DNA of 21,670 nucleotides from M3007 sp031398055. GTDB lineage: Bacteria; Bacteroidota; Bacteroidia; Chitinophagales; Saprospiraceae. The stretch spans positions 1-21,670 of the forward strand of contig JANNMS010000087.1 of assembly GCA_031398055.1 (NCBI GenBank), in the 5' to 3' direction. Every line of letters starts with the position of its first letter. Positions within the stretch are counted from its first letter, which is position 1. The translations under genes and the position numbers were made by a program. Below the pieces are notes generated by a model, which worked only from the letters and a program-made list of their open reading frames with translations, made no database searches and was not told where the DNA came from. Of the stretch, positions 13,359-20,583 are shown piece after piece.

Positions 13359-14195
13359 ATGGTAGAAGTAAAAATTTCAGCCTCCGATATCAGCAAATTG
13401 CGCCAAATCACGGGCGCGGGCATGATGGATTGCAAAAAAGCATTGGAAGAAACGGGCGGTGATTTCGATGCCGCACAAGATTATCTCCGCAAAAAAGGCA
13501 TCGCAAAAGCCGCAAAACGCGAAGACCGTGAAGCAACGGAAGGCGTGGTCGTGGCAATCACTTTGCCAAATCAAACGCGCGGTATTGTTGTTGCACTCAA
13601 CTGCGAGACCGATTTCGTTGCCCGCAATGAAGGTTTTATCACCTTGACCAATAAAATTGCCAAAATTGCTTTGGATGAATTTCCAGAAAATTTGGATGGT
13701 TTGTTGGCTTTGGAATTTGAAAACGGCATCTCGATCCGCGACAAAGTGGCCGAGCAAACGGGCATCATCGGTGAAAAAATCGAGTTGAGCCGCTACGAAC
13801 CCATCACCGGCGCGCAAATTTTGACCTACATGCACTCGAATAATAAATTGGCGGTGCTGGTTTCGCTCAACAAACGCGAAAATGAATACGAACAGGCCGG
13901 AAAAGATGTCGCCATGCAAATTGCCGCGATGTCCCCGGTTTCTGTCGGAAAAGATGATGTTGACCCAGCGATTATTGCCAAAGAAATCGAAATTGGCAAA
14001 GAACTCGCCCGCAACGAAGGCAAACCAGATGCGATGTTGGACAAAATTGCGCAAGGTCGTTTGACCAAATTTTTCCAAGAAAACACCTTGCTTTCGCAGA
14101 AATATGTCAAAAACAATGACCAGACGGTGGATGAATATCTCCGGTCGTTGAACAAAGATTTGACGGTGACGGCTTTTCGTCGCGTTGGTCTTTGA
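13359..14195 (+). CDS. tsf: Translation elongation factor Ts
   Basis: A 278-residue EF-Ts, the nucleotide exchange factor for EF-Tu. The N-terminal UBA-like domain is ISKLRQITGAGMMDCKKALE, followed by GGDFDAAQDYLRKKG. The conserved core motif CETDFVARNEGF, containing the Asp-Phe pair that displaces Mg from EF-Tu, is intact. The dimerisation-type core continues to the end. The ATG at 13359 (MVEVKISASD) is the family start; the same frame is open back to 13281 but that part runs through the hairpin. It is the last gene of the ribosomal cluster and is followed by a terminator. Confidence 0.95.
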   Translation: MVEVKISASDISKLRQITGAGMMDCKKALEETGGDFDAAQDYLRKKGIAKAAKREDREATEGVVVAITLPNQTRGIVVALNCETDFVARNEGFITLTNKIAKIALDEFPENLDGLLALEFENGISIRDKVAEQTGIIGEKIELSRYEPITGAQILTYMHSNNKLAVLVSLNKRENEYEQAGKDVAMQIAAMSPVSVGKDDVDPAIIAKEIEIGKELARNEGKPDAMLDKIAQGRLTKFFQENTLLSQKYVKNNDQTVDEYLRSLNKDLTVTAFRRVGL

Positions 14196-14202
14196 TTTTG
14201 GT

Positions 14203-14250
14203 GATTCGAAATTGGATAATTGGAAATTGGTTTGGGATAAAAATCGAATC
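14203..14250. repeat. GATAATTGG-word sequence within a short inverted repeat after tsf
   Basis: GATTCGA (14203-14209) and TCGAATC (14244-14250) form a 7-bp inverted repeat. Between them lies ATTGGATAATTGGAAATTGG, with the same kind of words as in the longer intergenic repeats of this window. Confidence 0.45.
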
Positions 14251-14264
14251 TAAATTTTTAGGAT

Positions 14265-14310
14265 AAAAAAAAGACCTTCCTGCTTTTGCACGAAGGTCTT
14301 TTTCTTTTTA
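14265..14310. terminator. Bidirectional Rho-independent terminator
   Basis: AAGACCTTC (14271-14279) pairs perfectly with GAAGGTCTT (14292-14300) across a 12-base loop. The stem is preceded by an A-run and followed by TTTCTTTTT. It works as an intrinsic terminator on both strands and serves tsf (plus) and the convergent TonB-domain gene (minus). Confidence 0.9.
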
Positions 14311-14350
14311 AACTTGATTGAAACTTGCCGTTTTGGACAAAAACAAAAAT

Positions 14351-14740
14351 TTATTTCAAGTTCAATTTCACCGGCAATTCCACCACCGAACGGACTAGTT
14401 GGCCGTCTTTTTGGGCAGGTGTCCAGCGCATTTTTTTCAAAAGCACGACTGTTTCTTCTTCCATCATCGTGTTTGGCGCGGAAACTTTCCGAAAAGTCGT
14501 GAGCCGACCGTCAGTTTCCACCACAAATTTCATCACCACGACGTCGGACGAAACTGCGCTGCGTTGCAAATCGAGCGGGCGTTGGTTTTTCAAAACGAAA
14601 TCTTGAAAAGCCGCATCGCCACCGGGAAATGCAGCGGTCTGGTCCACATTTTCAAAAATTGGGGCAGCCGAAACATTGGTTTGGGCGGCCAAAAGATTTG
14701 CCGAAAACATCAAAACGAGGGCAAAGAGAAAATTTTTCAT
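14351..14740 (-). CDS. Small exported protein with a TonB C-terminal domain
   Basis: A 129-residue protein, counted from the ATG at 14740. That start gives a signal peptide (MKNFLFALVLMFSANLLAAQ). An in-frame extension to 14821 is possible but is not signal-like. The rest is one TonB C-terminal domain (~45-129): AAFPGGDAAFQDFVLKN, VVMKFVVETDGRLTTFRKV, LLKKMRWTPAQKDGQLV and a closing ELPVKLNLK. In TonB this domain contacts the TonB box of outer-membrane receptors, but here the N-terminal membrane anchor and Pro-rich spanner are missing. It is therefore a free periplasmic TonB-like protein of a type common in Bacteroidota, with unknown partner. A TACTTTTG box lies on the minus strand at 14826-14819, without a clear -33 element. 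It ends at the shared terminator with tsf. Confidence 0.8.
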   Translation of the reverse strand: MKNFLFALVLMFSANLLAAQTNVSAAPIFENVDQTAAFPGGDAAFQDFVLKNQRPLDLQRSAVSSDVVVMKFVVETDGRLTTFRKVSAPNTMMEEETVVLLKKMRWTPAQKDGQLVRSVVELPVKLNLK

Positions 14741-14889
14741 GCCTGATAAATTGATTTTTTTTAAAAATTTCAAAATTGGAAGTGCGGGAAAGAGGCGAGG
14801 GAAGCCCGTTTCGCTGCCCAAAAGTAAAACGGCTTTGGAAAATTTTTGGAAGAAAATTGGATTTGGCCGATTAACATGATTTACCGCTT

Positions 14890-14920
14890 TTTGGGTAAAA
14901 TCAATTGTTTTTTACATTTG
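14890..14920 (+). promoter_or_regulatory. Bacteroidota-type promoter of the Abi gene and its leader RNA
   Basis: TTTG (14890-14893), 19 bases, TACATTTG (14913-14920): a full consensus match. The start point should be near 14927, leaving a leader of about 107 bases before the ATG at 15034. Confidence 0.75.
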
Positions 14921-14926
14921 CTTTTC

Positions 14927-15030
14927 AAAAAAGAGATCAAACTACTCTAAAAACAAAAAACCCGGCTTCATCACCAGCATTATATCTGGGAGAGGAAGTA
15001 CCGGGACTGCGACACAAAGATAAAGATTTA
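14927..15030 (+). ncRNA. Structured leader RNA upstream of the Abi gene (candidate abiF-type RNA)
   Basis: The leader can fold into a bulged hairpin. CCCGG (14961-14965) pairs with CCGGG (15001-15005). After a TA bulge, CTTC (14966-14969) pairs with GAAG (14995-14998). Inside, CCAG (14974-14977) pairs with CTGG (14986-14989) around an 8-base loop. A small AGAG/CTCT pairing lies just before it (14932-14948). Known families: a conserved 'abiF' RNA motif has been described just upstream of Abi_2/AbiF-type genes. Position and fold type here fit that, but I could not test the match to the consensus. The ends are approximate. Confidence 0.45.
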
Positions 15031-15033
15031 CCC

Positions 15034-15681
15034 ATGAATAAGGCAACTTTTGAGAAACTCTTTTCAATTGACAGGACTGCAAAATATTTTTCACAACACC
15101 CAGGTGATGATGCGAAGTCAATGCTTCACTATCAAAGCAACATTGAGATTTCTGAGGCTTTTTACCCGACCATTTCAAATTTGGAAGTGGCATTGCGAAA
15201 TAGTATCAACCACGAATTGTCTGTCAAATTTGGGGCTTCCGATTGGTATAATTTCTTTCCCTCCTCAAAAAGCCTCAATAAATTGGCATTCGACATTTCA
15301 AAAGCGCAAAATCAAATTATCGCTCGAAAAGAACTCGTTAGTCCATCCAAAGTTGTTGCTGAATTGACTCTTGGCTTTTTGGTAAGGCTGTTCAACGTTG
15401 AATTTGAAATGGTTTTATGGAAAGATTTGCGCAAAGCCTTTCCTTTTATGCCCAAACAAAGTAGACAACGAAAAATTATTTCCGCGCCGCTGAACCGGAT
15501 TAGAAATTTGCGAAATAGAACTTTTCACAATGAACCAGTTTGTTGGAATTTGAAACTACTTAAATCCCAGCACTACGAAATTTTAGAAGTCATGGAGTGG
15601 ATAAACCCGGATTTAGCGGCTTGGACAAAATCATTTGACCGTTTTGACCATGTTTTATCGGATATTTCATTGAAAATATAA
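15034..15681 (+). CDS. Abi_2/AbiF-like abortive infection protein (HEPN type)
   Basis: A 215-residue protein of the Abi_2 superfamily (AbiD/AbiF-like). The N-terminal half has the family pattern EAFYPTISNLEVALRNSINH, then FGASDWYNFF. The C-terminal half has RIRNLRNRTFHNEPV, where R160-N-x3-H165 is the RNxxxH motif of HEPN ribonucleases. A second RNxxxH occurs at R55-H60. Relatives stop phage growth by cutting RNA or blocking translation after infection. The ATG at 15034 is chosen; the frame is open to 14905, but that part overlaps the promoter and leader RNA. The gene has its own promoter, AT-rich composition, and lies tail-to-tail (16 bp) with the patatin gene of a restriction-modification cluster. 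The composition and setting suggest acquisition as a defence gene. A standalone toxin held in check by the leader RNA is possible. Confidence 0.75.
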   Translation: MNKATFEKLFSIDRTAKYFSQHPGDDAKSMLHYQSNIEISEAFYPTISNLEVALRNSINHELSVKFGASDWYNFFPSSKSLNKLAFDISKAQNQIIARKELVSPSKVVAELTLGFLVRLFNVEFEMVLWKDLRKAFPFMPKQSRQRKIISAPLNRIRNLRNRTFHNEPVCWNLKLLKSQHYEILEVMEWINPDLAAWTKSFDRFDHVLSDISLKI

Positions 15682-15697
15682 AGACCGCTGCAGTTTT

Positions 15698-17791
15698 CTA
15701 CATCCGATATTTCACCTCTTCCACTGGGATTTCAACTTCCGCTGCTGGAATTTTGAACGATTCAAATTCATCTTCCGGAGCCGCAGCACCGCTCACCGGT
15801 TCGCGCGAAACAGACGGAGCAAACAACGGAAAATGCGCCGGGTCGTCAAAAAACTCAATCAACTGCTCGACCGAAAAATCGGGCGCGTTGCCTTCCGAAA
15901 ATGCCTCCAAATCTTCCAAACCAATCACGTCCGCGCCGATGTATTGCCCCAATTGATAATACGCTTCCCATTGAATTTCATCGAAAAACTGGTCGGCAGT
16001 GGATTCGTGCGGGAATTCGGGGTGGTAAATTTTGTATTTATACGTCCCATATTTGAGTGGGTCGGCATCTTCTTTCAATGCTGGTTTTCCGTGCGGGGCG
16101 GTCACCGCCGATTTGACATAAATAAACGTTCCCACTTTTTTCGGTGGGCTGAAATTTTGGATGTTCGGGCATTCTTTTCCGTCTTTGATGATTTTGTCGT
16201 CTTCCCACCACTGAAAAATATCGGCGATCGCAAAACGCTGCTGCGAAAAAACCTTCGAAGGTTGCGGGCGGATCAAAGTCTCGGGTTGTTGGTCAGGTCG
16301 AAAACGGATTTCGAGGCCAAGTTCGTTGCGGGCGCGAATCAGCAAATTATTCAAATCAAAAAACGAATACGTCGCGTCTTCCCCGGCATCGAACGCGACG
16401 ACGAGCCGACAGCCGCGCCGCAGGAGTTCGTAAACGCCGAGGTTTTCGATGTGGCCGCCGTCGGAAATATTGACCATTTTGTTGTTCGTGCCGATGCGGC
16501 CCAAAAGTTCTTTGAAAAAATAGGACGGCCACCAAATCAGCGACCGCGATTTTTCAACTTTTAATGGATTTGAAATCCAAATACCCAGCCGGGCATTGAA
16601 AATCGTCATTACCACACTCAAAAGTTTCGAGGAATAAATGCCCATGCCGGGGTTGACCGCCGCCGCCGAAATCGTGGCCGCCGCCGGCAAAGTGATGCTG
16701 TCGAAATCGGCGTAATTTTCTGTGGCAACATATTTTGTCAATTTCGAACCACAAAACATGGGGCTCAACAAAAAATAGTCGCTCGCTTTTGTGCCTTTAA
16801 ATTTGTCGTCGCCGCTCGGATTTTGTAAGTTCAAACACGTATTGATAATGGGATAAGGCGCGATATAATTTTTAACATCATTATCTATCTTAAAAACATT
16901 GTGTAAAGTTATGTTTTCGTAATTGCCACTAAACCTCAAAAACAAATCCGCCAATTGTTTTCGATAATAACGATGAAAAGAAAGTGCATTCGGGTTTGTA
17001 AAGAAACCGATAATAAACAAAAGAATCGCATTGACGATATAGTCTTGAATACTGTCAAAATTAGCGCGTTCTACACCTTGATAATAAGACAATAAAACCC
17101 AACCGTAAACAAAAATCCCAATAACAGCCAATACAGTTTCTATTTGATTAAAAATTTTAGAGACCGTTAAATTAAAATTCAATAAGAGATTGGATAGAAA
17201 ATGAATAACAAACACAGCACCGATTATCCGAACTGCCCAAAACATCAGGAATTCGTTATCCGGAATCATGTTTCCGTACAAAGTATTTTGCCCAATTAAA
17301 CCCGTTATTATTTTATAAAGATAATAAACAACACCACCGACAATAATCGGGCTTATCAAACTCATTATCCAACTCACCAAAAAACCGACGGCGAGAATCG
17401 CAAAATTGACATATTTCCAGATCCCGATGCCCGGAATCATGTATTCGCCATGTTTGCGAAAAGCGGCGGCGTGGTCTTCCGTCAAAATTTTATCGTACCC
17501 GCCCGTTTCTTTCAAAGTCGCCTGAATATATGAACCCGTGTAGCCACCGCCGGAAACTGTGCTCAAATAATCGGCCTTTTTCAAAATGCCGAATTTGTTC
17601 AAGGTTTTCAAAAAACCAAGATTGATCGTGGCAGACCGAATCCCGCCGCCGGACAAAGCAATGCCAAACCAGTTGTCATTTTTTTTGCCTTCGTCGTCCG
17701 TTCCGTCGTGGGAAAAACCAAGTTTTTCGCGACGTTCGAGCAATTTTTCCTTTTCAATTTGGATGATTTCTTTGAGAAAAAATTTGGACAT
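15698..17791 (-). CDS. Patatin-like phospholipase with a transmembrane insertion
   Basis: A 697-residue protein. The patatin fold is recognisable in two parts. The N-terminal part has the oxyanion loop ALSGGGIRSATINLG (~46-60) and the nucleophile S80 in YLSTVSGGGYTGS. The second part has the catalytic Asp in VNISDGGHIENLGVYELL (D444), followed by RLVVAFDAGED. Between them (~127-270) are about four to five transmembrane helices, so the lipase is anchored in the membrane. The family hydrolyses acyl chains of phospholipids. A C-terminal ~200-residue tail carries an acidic end. Residues ~130-320 are encoded by clearly more AT-rich DNA than both ends. The gene starts 52 bp after the stop of the endonuclease gene on the same strand, so it may be co-transcribed with it. 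Patatins are phage-defence effectors in several systems (for example CapV in CBASS), but no cyclase gene is present here; an ordinary lipid-metabolism role is equally possible. Confidence 0.82.
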   Translation of the reverse strand: MSKFFLKEIIQIEKEKLLERREKLGFSHDGTDDEGKKNDNWFGIALSGGGIRSATINLGFLKTLNKFGILKKADYLSTVSGGGYTGSYIQATLKETGGYDKILTEDHAAAFRKHGEYMIPGIGIWKYVNFAILAVGFLVSWIMSLISPIIVGGVVYYLYKIITGLIGQNTLYGNMIPDNEFLMFWAVRIIGAVFVIHFLSNLLLNFNLTVSKIFNQIETVLAVIGIFVYGWVLLSYYQGVERANFDSIQDYIVNAILLFIIGFFTNPNALSFHRYYRKQLADLFLRFSGNYENITLHNVFKIDNDVKNYIAPYPIINTCLNLQNPSGDDKFKGTKASDYFLLSPMFCGSKLTKYVATENYADFDSITLPAAATISAAAVNPGMGIYSSKLLSVVMTIFNARLGIWISNPLKVEKSRSLIWWPSYFFKELLGRIGTNNKMVNISDGGHIENLGVYELLRRGCRLVVAFDAGEDATYSFFDLNNLLIRARNELGLEIRFRPDQQPETLIRPQPSKVFSQQRFAIADIFQWWEDDKIIKDGKECPNIQNFSPPKKVGTFIYVKSAVTAPHGKPALKEDADPLKYGTYKYKIYHPEFPHESTADQFFDEIQWEAYYQLGQYIGADVIGLEDLEAFSEGNAPDFSVEQLIEFFDDPAHFPLFAPSVSREPVSGAAAPEDEFESFKIPAAEVEIPVEEVKYRM

Positions 17792-17795
17792 AGTT

Positions 17796-17828
17796 TTTAA
17801 TTGGATAATGGGTGAATGTGAAAATGGG
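17796..17828. repeat. Single arm of GGATAATGGG-word sequence before the patatin gene
   Basis: TTAATTGGATAATGGGTGAA, directly upstream of the patatin start, resembles the left arm of the rpsU-xerC inverted repeat (AGATAATGGGATGAAT at 4911-4926). No complementary arm is present. No promoter box was found in this 52-bp gap. Confidence 0.4.
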
Positions 17829-17843
17829 GCATTGTTTCAGGTT

Positions 17844-19235
17844 TTAGGTGTTTTTTAGGTAAATTTCATCCCTAATATAATTGTTGTTTAACCAAAAGCA
17901 GTGTTTTGTATATTCTTTGGCCTTAGTTTTTTTGTCCACTGTCGGCAAGGGAAAAGTGTCTTCCGAGTTTTTGGCATGTGGCCTAACGTGGGATACCGAA
18001 TTGAATGCCTTGTTGGGGAAGTTTGTGCGCCGCCTTCCATTTTTTGTTTCATTTACAATCTCACCATTTATTACAATCTCTTTGGTTTTGACCCAAACTT
18101 TTTCTGCTTCCAAAATATCGGCATACGGCATATTCCAGAATTTCACTTTTTGCAATACGAACCCGTCCTTTTCAGTTTGAAAAAATACAAACAGGAATTT
18201 GTGTTCCAAAATATCCTTAAAATTGGATTCGTCCCATTCTTCATTTACAATCTCTTCATATTTGAAATTTGGGAAAGAAATGTCTTCATGGGGCAGATTG
18301 TTCTTTTTTAACCTCACTGTCTTGATGATAATTTCAGCCTTTTCAAACTCTTCAATTTCCTTTTCCAGTTCGATTCCCAAAATTGCTTTGGTCAGGTTGG
18401 CATGAAAATTTTTTGCTTTGGTATTCAAATGGACACCTGTTAAATCCATAATTTGCTCAACCGTCTTTCCATAATATGGCCTGAATTTTGAAATTACGAT
18501 ATCTTCAATTGTCTGGGTTTTGGCAACCGCAACGGACGGAATCAATTTTCCAAAAACTCCACTTTCCCCTTTCGATATCGAAGCAATAATGTGGTTTACA
18601 TAACCTTGCTTTAGGGAAAATGCTCGTTGTTTTGCTGGAATAATATTAAACGGTTGTTTCCGGGTAGAGTTTGCAGTTGCGCCTTTTGTGCAAGCTCCGA
18701 GGTAAAAAGTATCGCCTTCTGAAAGCTCGTGTGCCTTTCCGTCCACAATTTTTTGTTTGATAAGTTCCCAGTCTTTTTTGATAATTTCAATATCGATACT
18801 CGGGAAACTCCACGCATCAACCAATTTTATCAAATAGTCAAGGATACCAGAATCGGCTTGGTGCAAGTAAAAAACCAAAAGAATGTTTGCATTCTTTTTC
18901 CAAAACGAGCTTGTTTCAAAATCTTGCTTTACGACTTCCAGAAAGTTGATGATATTGAGTACCAATCTTTCTTTGGAGCGATATTCTTCGTTTTGTAATT
19001 GTTTGAGCGGTGTTGATTTTAATTCAAGGCCAGCAATTGCAAAATCGGGTTCGGAATCAGAGTTTGGTTCGTATTGAAAGTAAAACTTCTCGAGTACCTG
19101 ACCAAAGTTTCCCTTCCCAGAATAGTCGTGGTTCAAAATACTTGCATCGCAGGCCTCCCTTAAGGTTTTACCTTTTAAATGCTTTGCAAATTCAATTATT
19201 GAATTTTTATCCTCAGGATTGTAGGGTAAGTTCAT
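17844..19235 (-). CDS. Sau3AI/MutH-type restriction endonuclease
   Basis: A 463-residue type II endonuclease of the MutH/Sau3AI family. The N-terminal domain (~1-230) has the catalytic set: E49 (GNFGQVLEKFYF), then D64-x6-E71-L-K73 in EPDFAIAGLELKSTPL. The D/E/K spacing is the same as in E. coli MutH (D70, E77, K79). The C-terminal half (~260-460) looks like the second, MutH-like domain of Sau3AI (GKTVEQIMDLTGVHLNTKAK, AEIIIKTVRLKKNN). In Sau3AI that domain binds DNA without cutting and acts allosterically. The length fits Sau3AI, which cuts GATC; this specificity is inferred for the present enzyme. The start overlaps the end of the methyltransferase gene by 23 bp, so translation is probably coupled and follows the protecting methyltransferase. 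AT-rich composition suggests transfer. No Shine-Dalgarno sequence is seen. Confidence 0.87.
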   Translation of the reverse strand: MNLPYNPEDKNSIIEFAKHLKGKTLREACDASILNHDYSGKGNFGQVLEKFYFQYEPNSDSEPDFAIAGLELKSTPLKQLQNEEYRSKERLVLNIINFLEVVKQDFETSSFWKKNANILLVFYLHQADSGILDYLIKLVDAWSFPSIDIEIIKKDWELIKQKIVDGKAHELSEGDTFYLGACTKGATANSTRKQPFNIIPAKQRAFSLKQGYVNHIIASISKGESGVFGKLIPSVAVAKTQTIEDIVISKFRPYYGKTVEQIMDLTGVHLNTKAKNFHANLTKAILGIELEKEIEEFEKAEIIIKTVRLKKNNLPHEDISFPNFKYEEIVNEEWDESNFKDILEHKFLFVFFQTEKDGFVLQKVKFWNMPYADILEAEKVWVKTKEIVINGEIVNETKNGRRRTNFPNKAFNSVSHVRPHAKNSEDTFPLPTVDKKTKAKEYTKHCFWLNNNYIRDEIYLKNT

Positions 19236-20505
19236 TTTTAATTTTTTGTTTCAAAGTAATCCCAATTTTTTCTATCACACCGACAACCAAGGCATTGCCC
19301 ATGAAAAAGGCACGTTTGGTATCGGAAACGCCGTCAAGTTTTGTGTGGTCGTCCGGAAACATGTTCAATCTTTCGAGTTCGATTGGCGAAAGTCGCCGAA
19401 AACCATTTGGAGCTTGGATGACGTGCTTGAACCTAGACGGCGATTTTCCGCCTTCTCCTGTAATAATTGTTCTGGAAGGTTTATCCAGTCGGTCTGGGAA
19501 AACCATTCCTCCTTCACTGTAATGGTATTCAAAACCCTGCAAATTGGTACGCATTTCCTTTTTGGGGCCTTTCAGGTATCTCCATTTATCAAGATCCTGT
19601 TCATCGATGTAAAATTCCTTGGTCACTTCCCCATTTTGGATCAAGTCTTCCAGAATCGTGAAGTTCCCATGGTAATTCGGCTGTGTTTTTAAAGTGGTTA
19701 CGGTTCCGTTTATCATTAAACCTGCATTTTCAAAGACCCAAGTTGTTCCATTTTTATTGAAGTTCTCTGAAATTGAAACAATATCTCCTTTAAGGTTAAA
19801 TTCAGTTGGGAAGAGTACCTGCTCAGAGGTTGCCGGAAATGCCTCGGCCAAAGTTCCATTTTTCAAGATCCAATCCCTTGCGCTAAATTCTTTGATACTT
19901 TCATAAATTTGAGTGCCCCGTAAATATGCTAAAATATAAACCCTTCTTCTCCTTTGTGGCATCCCAAAGTCTGCGGCATTGATTACACGCCATTCAACGG
20001 CATAGCTCAGTTCATTTAAACTTTGCAAAATAATCGCAAAATCCCTTCCCCGTTGACCCGAAGGCGAAATGAGCAGCCTGTCAACATTTTCGAGGAACAA
20101 ATATTTTGGCCGGTTTTCCATTTCTGAAAGTATTCGGTGGATGCTCCACCACAAAACCCCTTTTTTCCCAATCAATCCTTTTGAATTTTTCAACGTGGTA
20201 GCCACCGAGTAATCTTGGCAGGGAAAACCGCCGGCCAATAAATCGTGATTCGGGATTGCTGCAATTTCAACCGTCGAAATATCTTGGTTCACGTGCCCAT
20301 TTTTTCCAAACCGTTTTTCATAAACCGATGAGGCGTGCTGAATCTTGGTCGAAGGCTCCCATTGGTTGCTCCAGACAACTTCATAATTTGAATCGAACGA
20401 TTTTTTGTATCCGGATGATGCAGATTTTCCGTTCCAGCCCTCAAACCCGAGCCGGAAGCCTCCAACCCCTGCAAACAGTTCGACTACTTTGATTTTATTT
20501 TCCAT
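19213..20505 (-). CDS. DNA (cytosine-5-)-methyltransferase of the restriction-modification pair
   Basis: A 430-residue C5 cytosine methyltransferase with all main motifs in order: I VVELFAGVGGFRLGFE, IV AGGFPCQDYS with the catalytic Cys (C96), VI YLFLENVDRLL, VIII ADFGMPQRRRRVYILA, IX FRRLSPIELERLNMFPD and X FFMGNALVVGVIEKI. The target-recognition domain lies between VIII and IX. It transfers methyl from S-adenosylmethionine to cytosine and protects host DNA from the partner endonuclease, whose gene overlaps it. By analogy with Sau3AI the target is probably GATC. Start: the ATG at 20505 gives MENKIKVVELFAG, as in relatives, with a weak AGGTC upstream. An in-frame ATG at 20532 would add nine residues (MKNFRSEFT) and is also possible. 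The arrangement methyltransferase first, endonuclease second favours protection before cutting. It sits 78 bp after ctlX on the same strand; I saw no confident promoter. Confidence 0.92.
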   Translation of the reverse strand: MENKIKVVELFAGVGGFRLGFEGWNGKSASSGYKKSFDSNYEVVWSNQWEPSTKIQHASSVYEKRFGKNGHVNQDISTVEIAAIPNHDLLAGGFPCQDYSVATTLKNSKGLIGKKGVLWWSIHRILSEMENRPKYLFLENVDRLLISPSGQRGRDFAIILQSLNELSYAVEWRVINAADFGMPQRRRRVYILAYLRGTQIYESIKEFSARDWILKNGTLAEAFPATSEQVLFPTEFNLKGDIVSISENFNKNGTTWVFENAGLMINGTVTTLKTQPNYHGNFTILEDLIQNGEVTKEFYIDEQDLDKWRYLKGPKKEMRTNLQGFEYHYSEGGMVFPDRLDKPSRTIITGEGGKSPSRFKHVIQAPNGFRRLSPIELERLNMFPDDHTKLDGVSDTKRAFFMGNALVVGVIEKIGITLKQKIKNELTLQS

Positions 20506-20583
20506 CGTAAATTCTGACCTGAAATTTTTCATTTTTGGGCGGCATTTCGCCTTTCCGCTGCCGTGGTTTGGCTACAATCCAGC

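Noticed and set aside
14741..14821. 27-codon N-terminal extension of the TonB-domain protein
   Set aside because: The inner ATG at 14740 begins a signal peptide; the extension would bury it.
14905..15033. N-terminal extension of the Abi gene
   Set aside because: It would start with TTG inside the promoter; the -7 box and the leader hairpin occupy this stretch, and the family start fits 15034.
15698..17791. Patatin as a CBASS effector (CapV)
   Set aside because: No CD-NTase, Cap2 or Cap3 gene is present in the window, and the protein has a membrane insert not typical of CapV.
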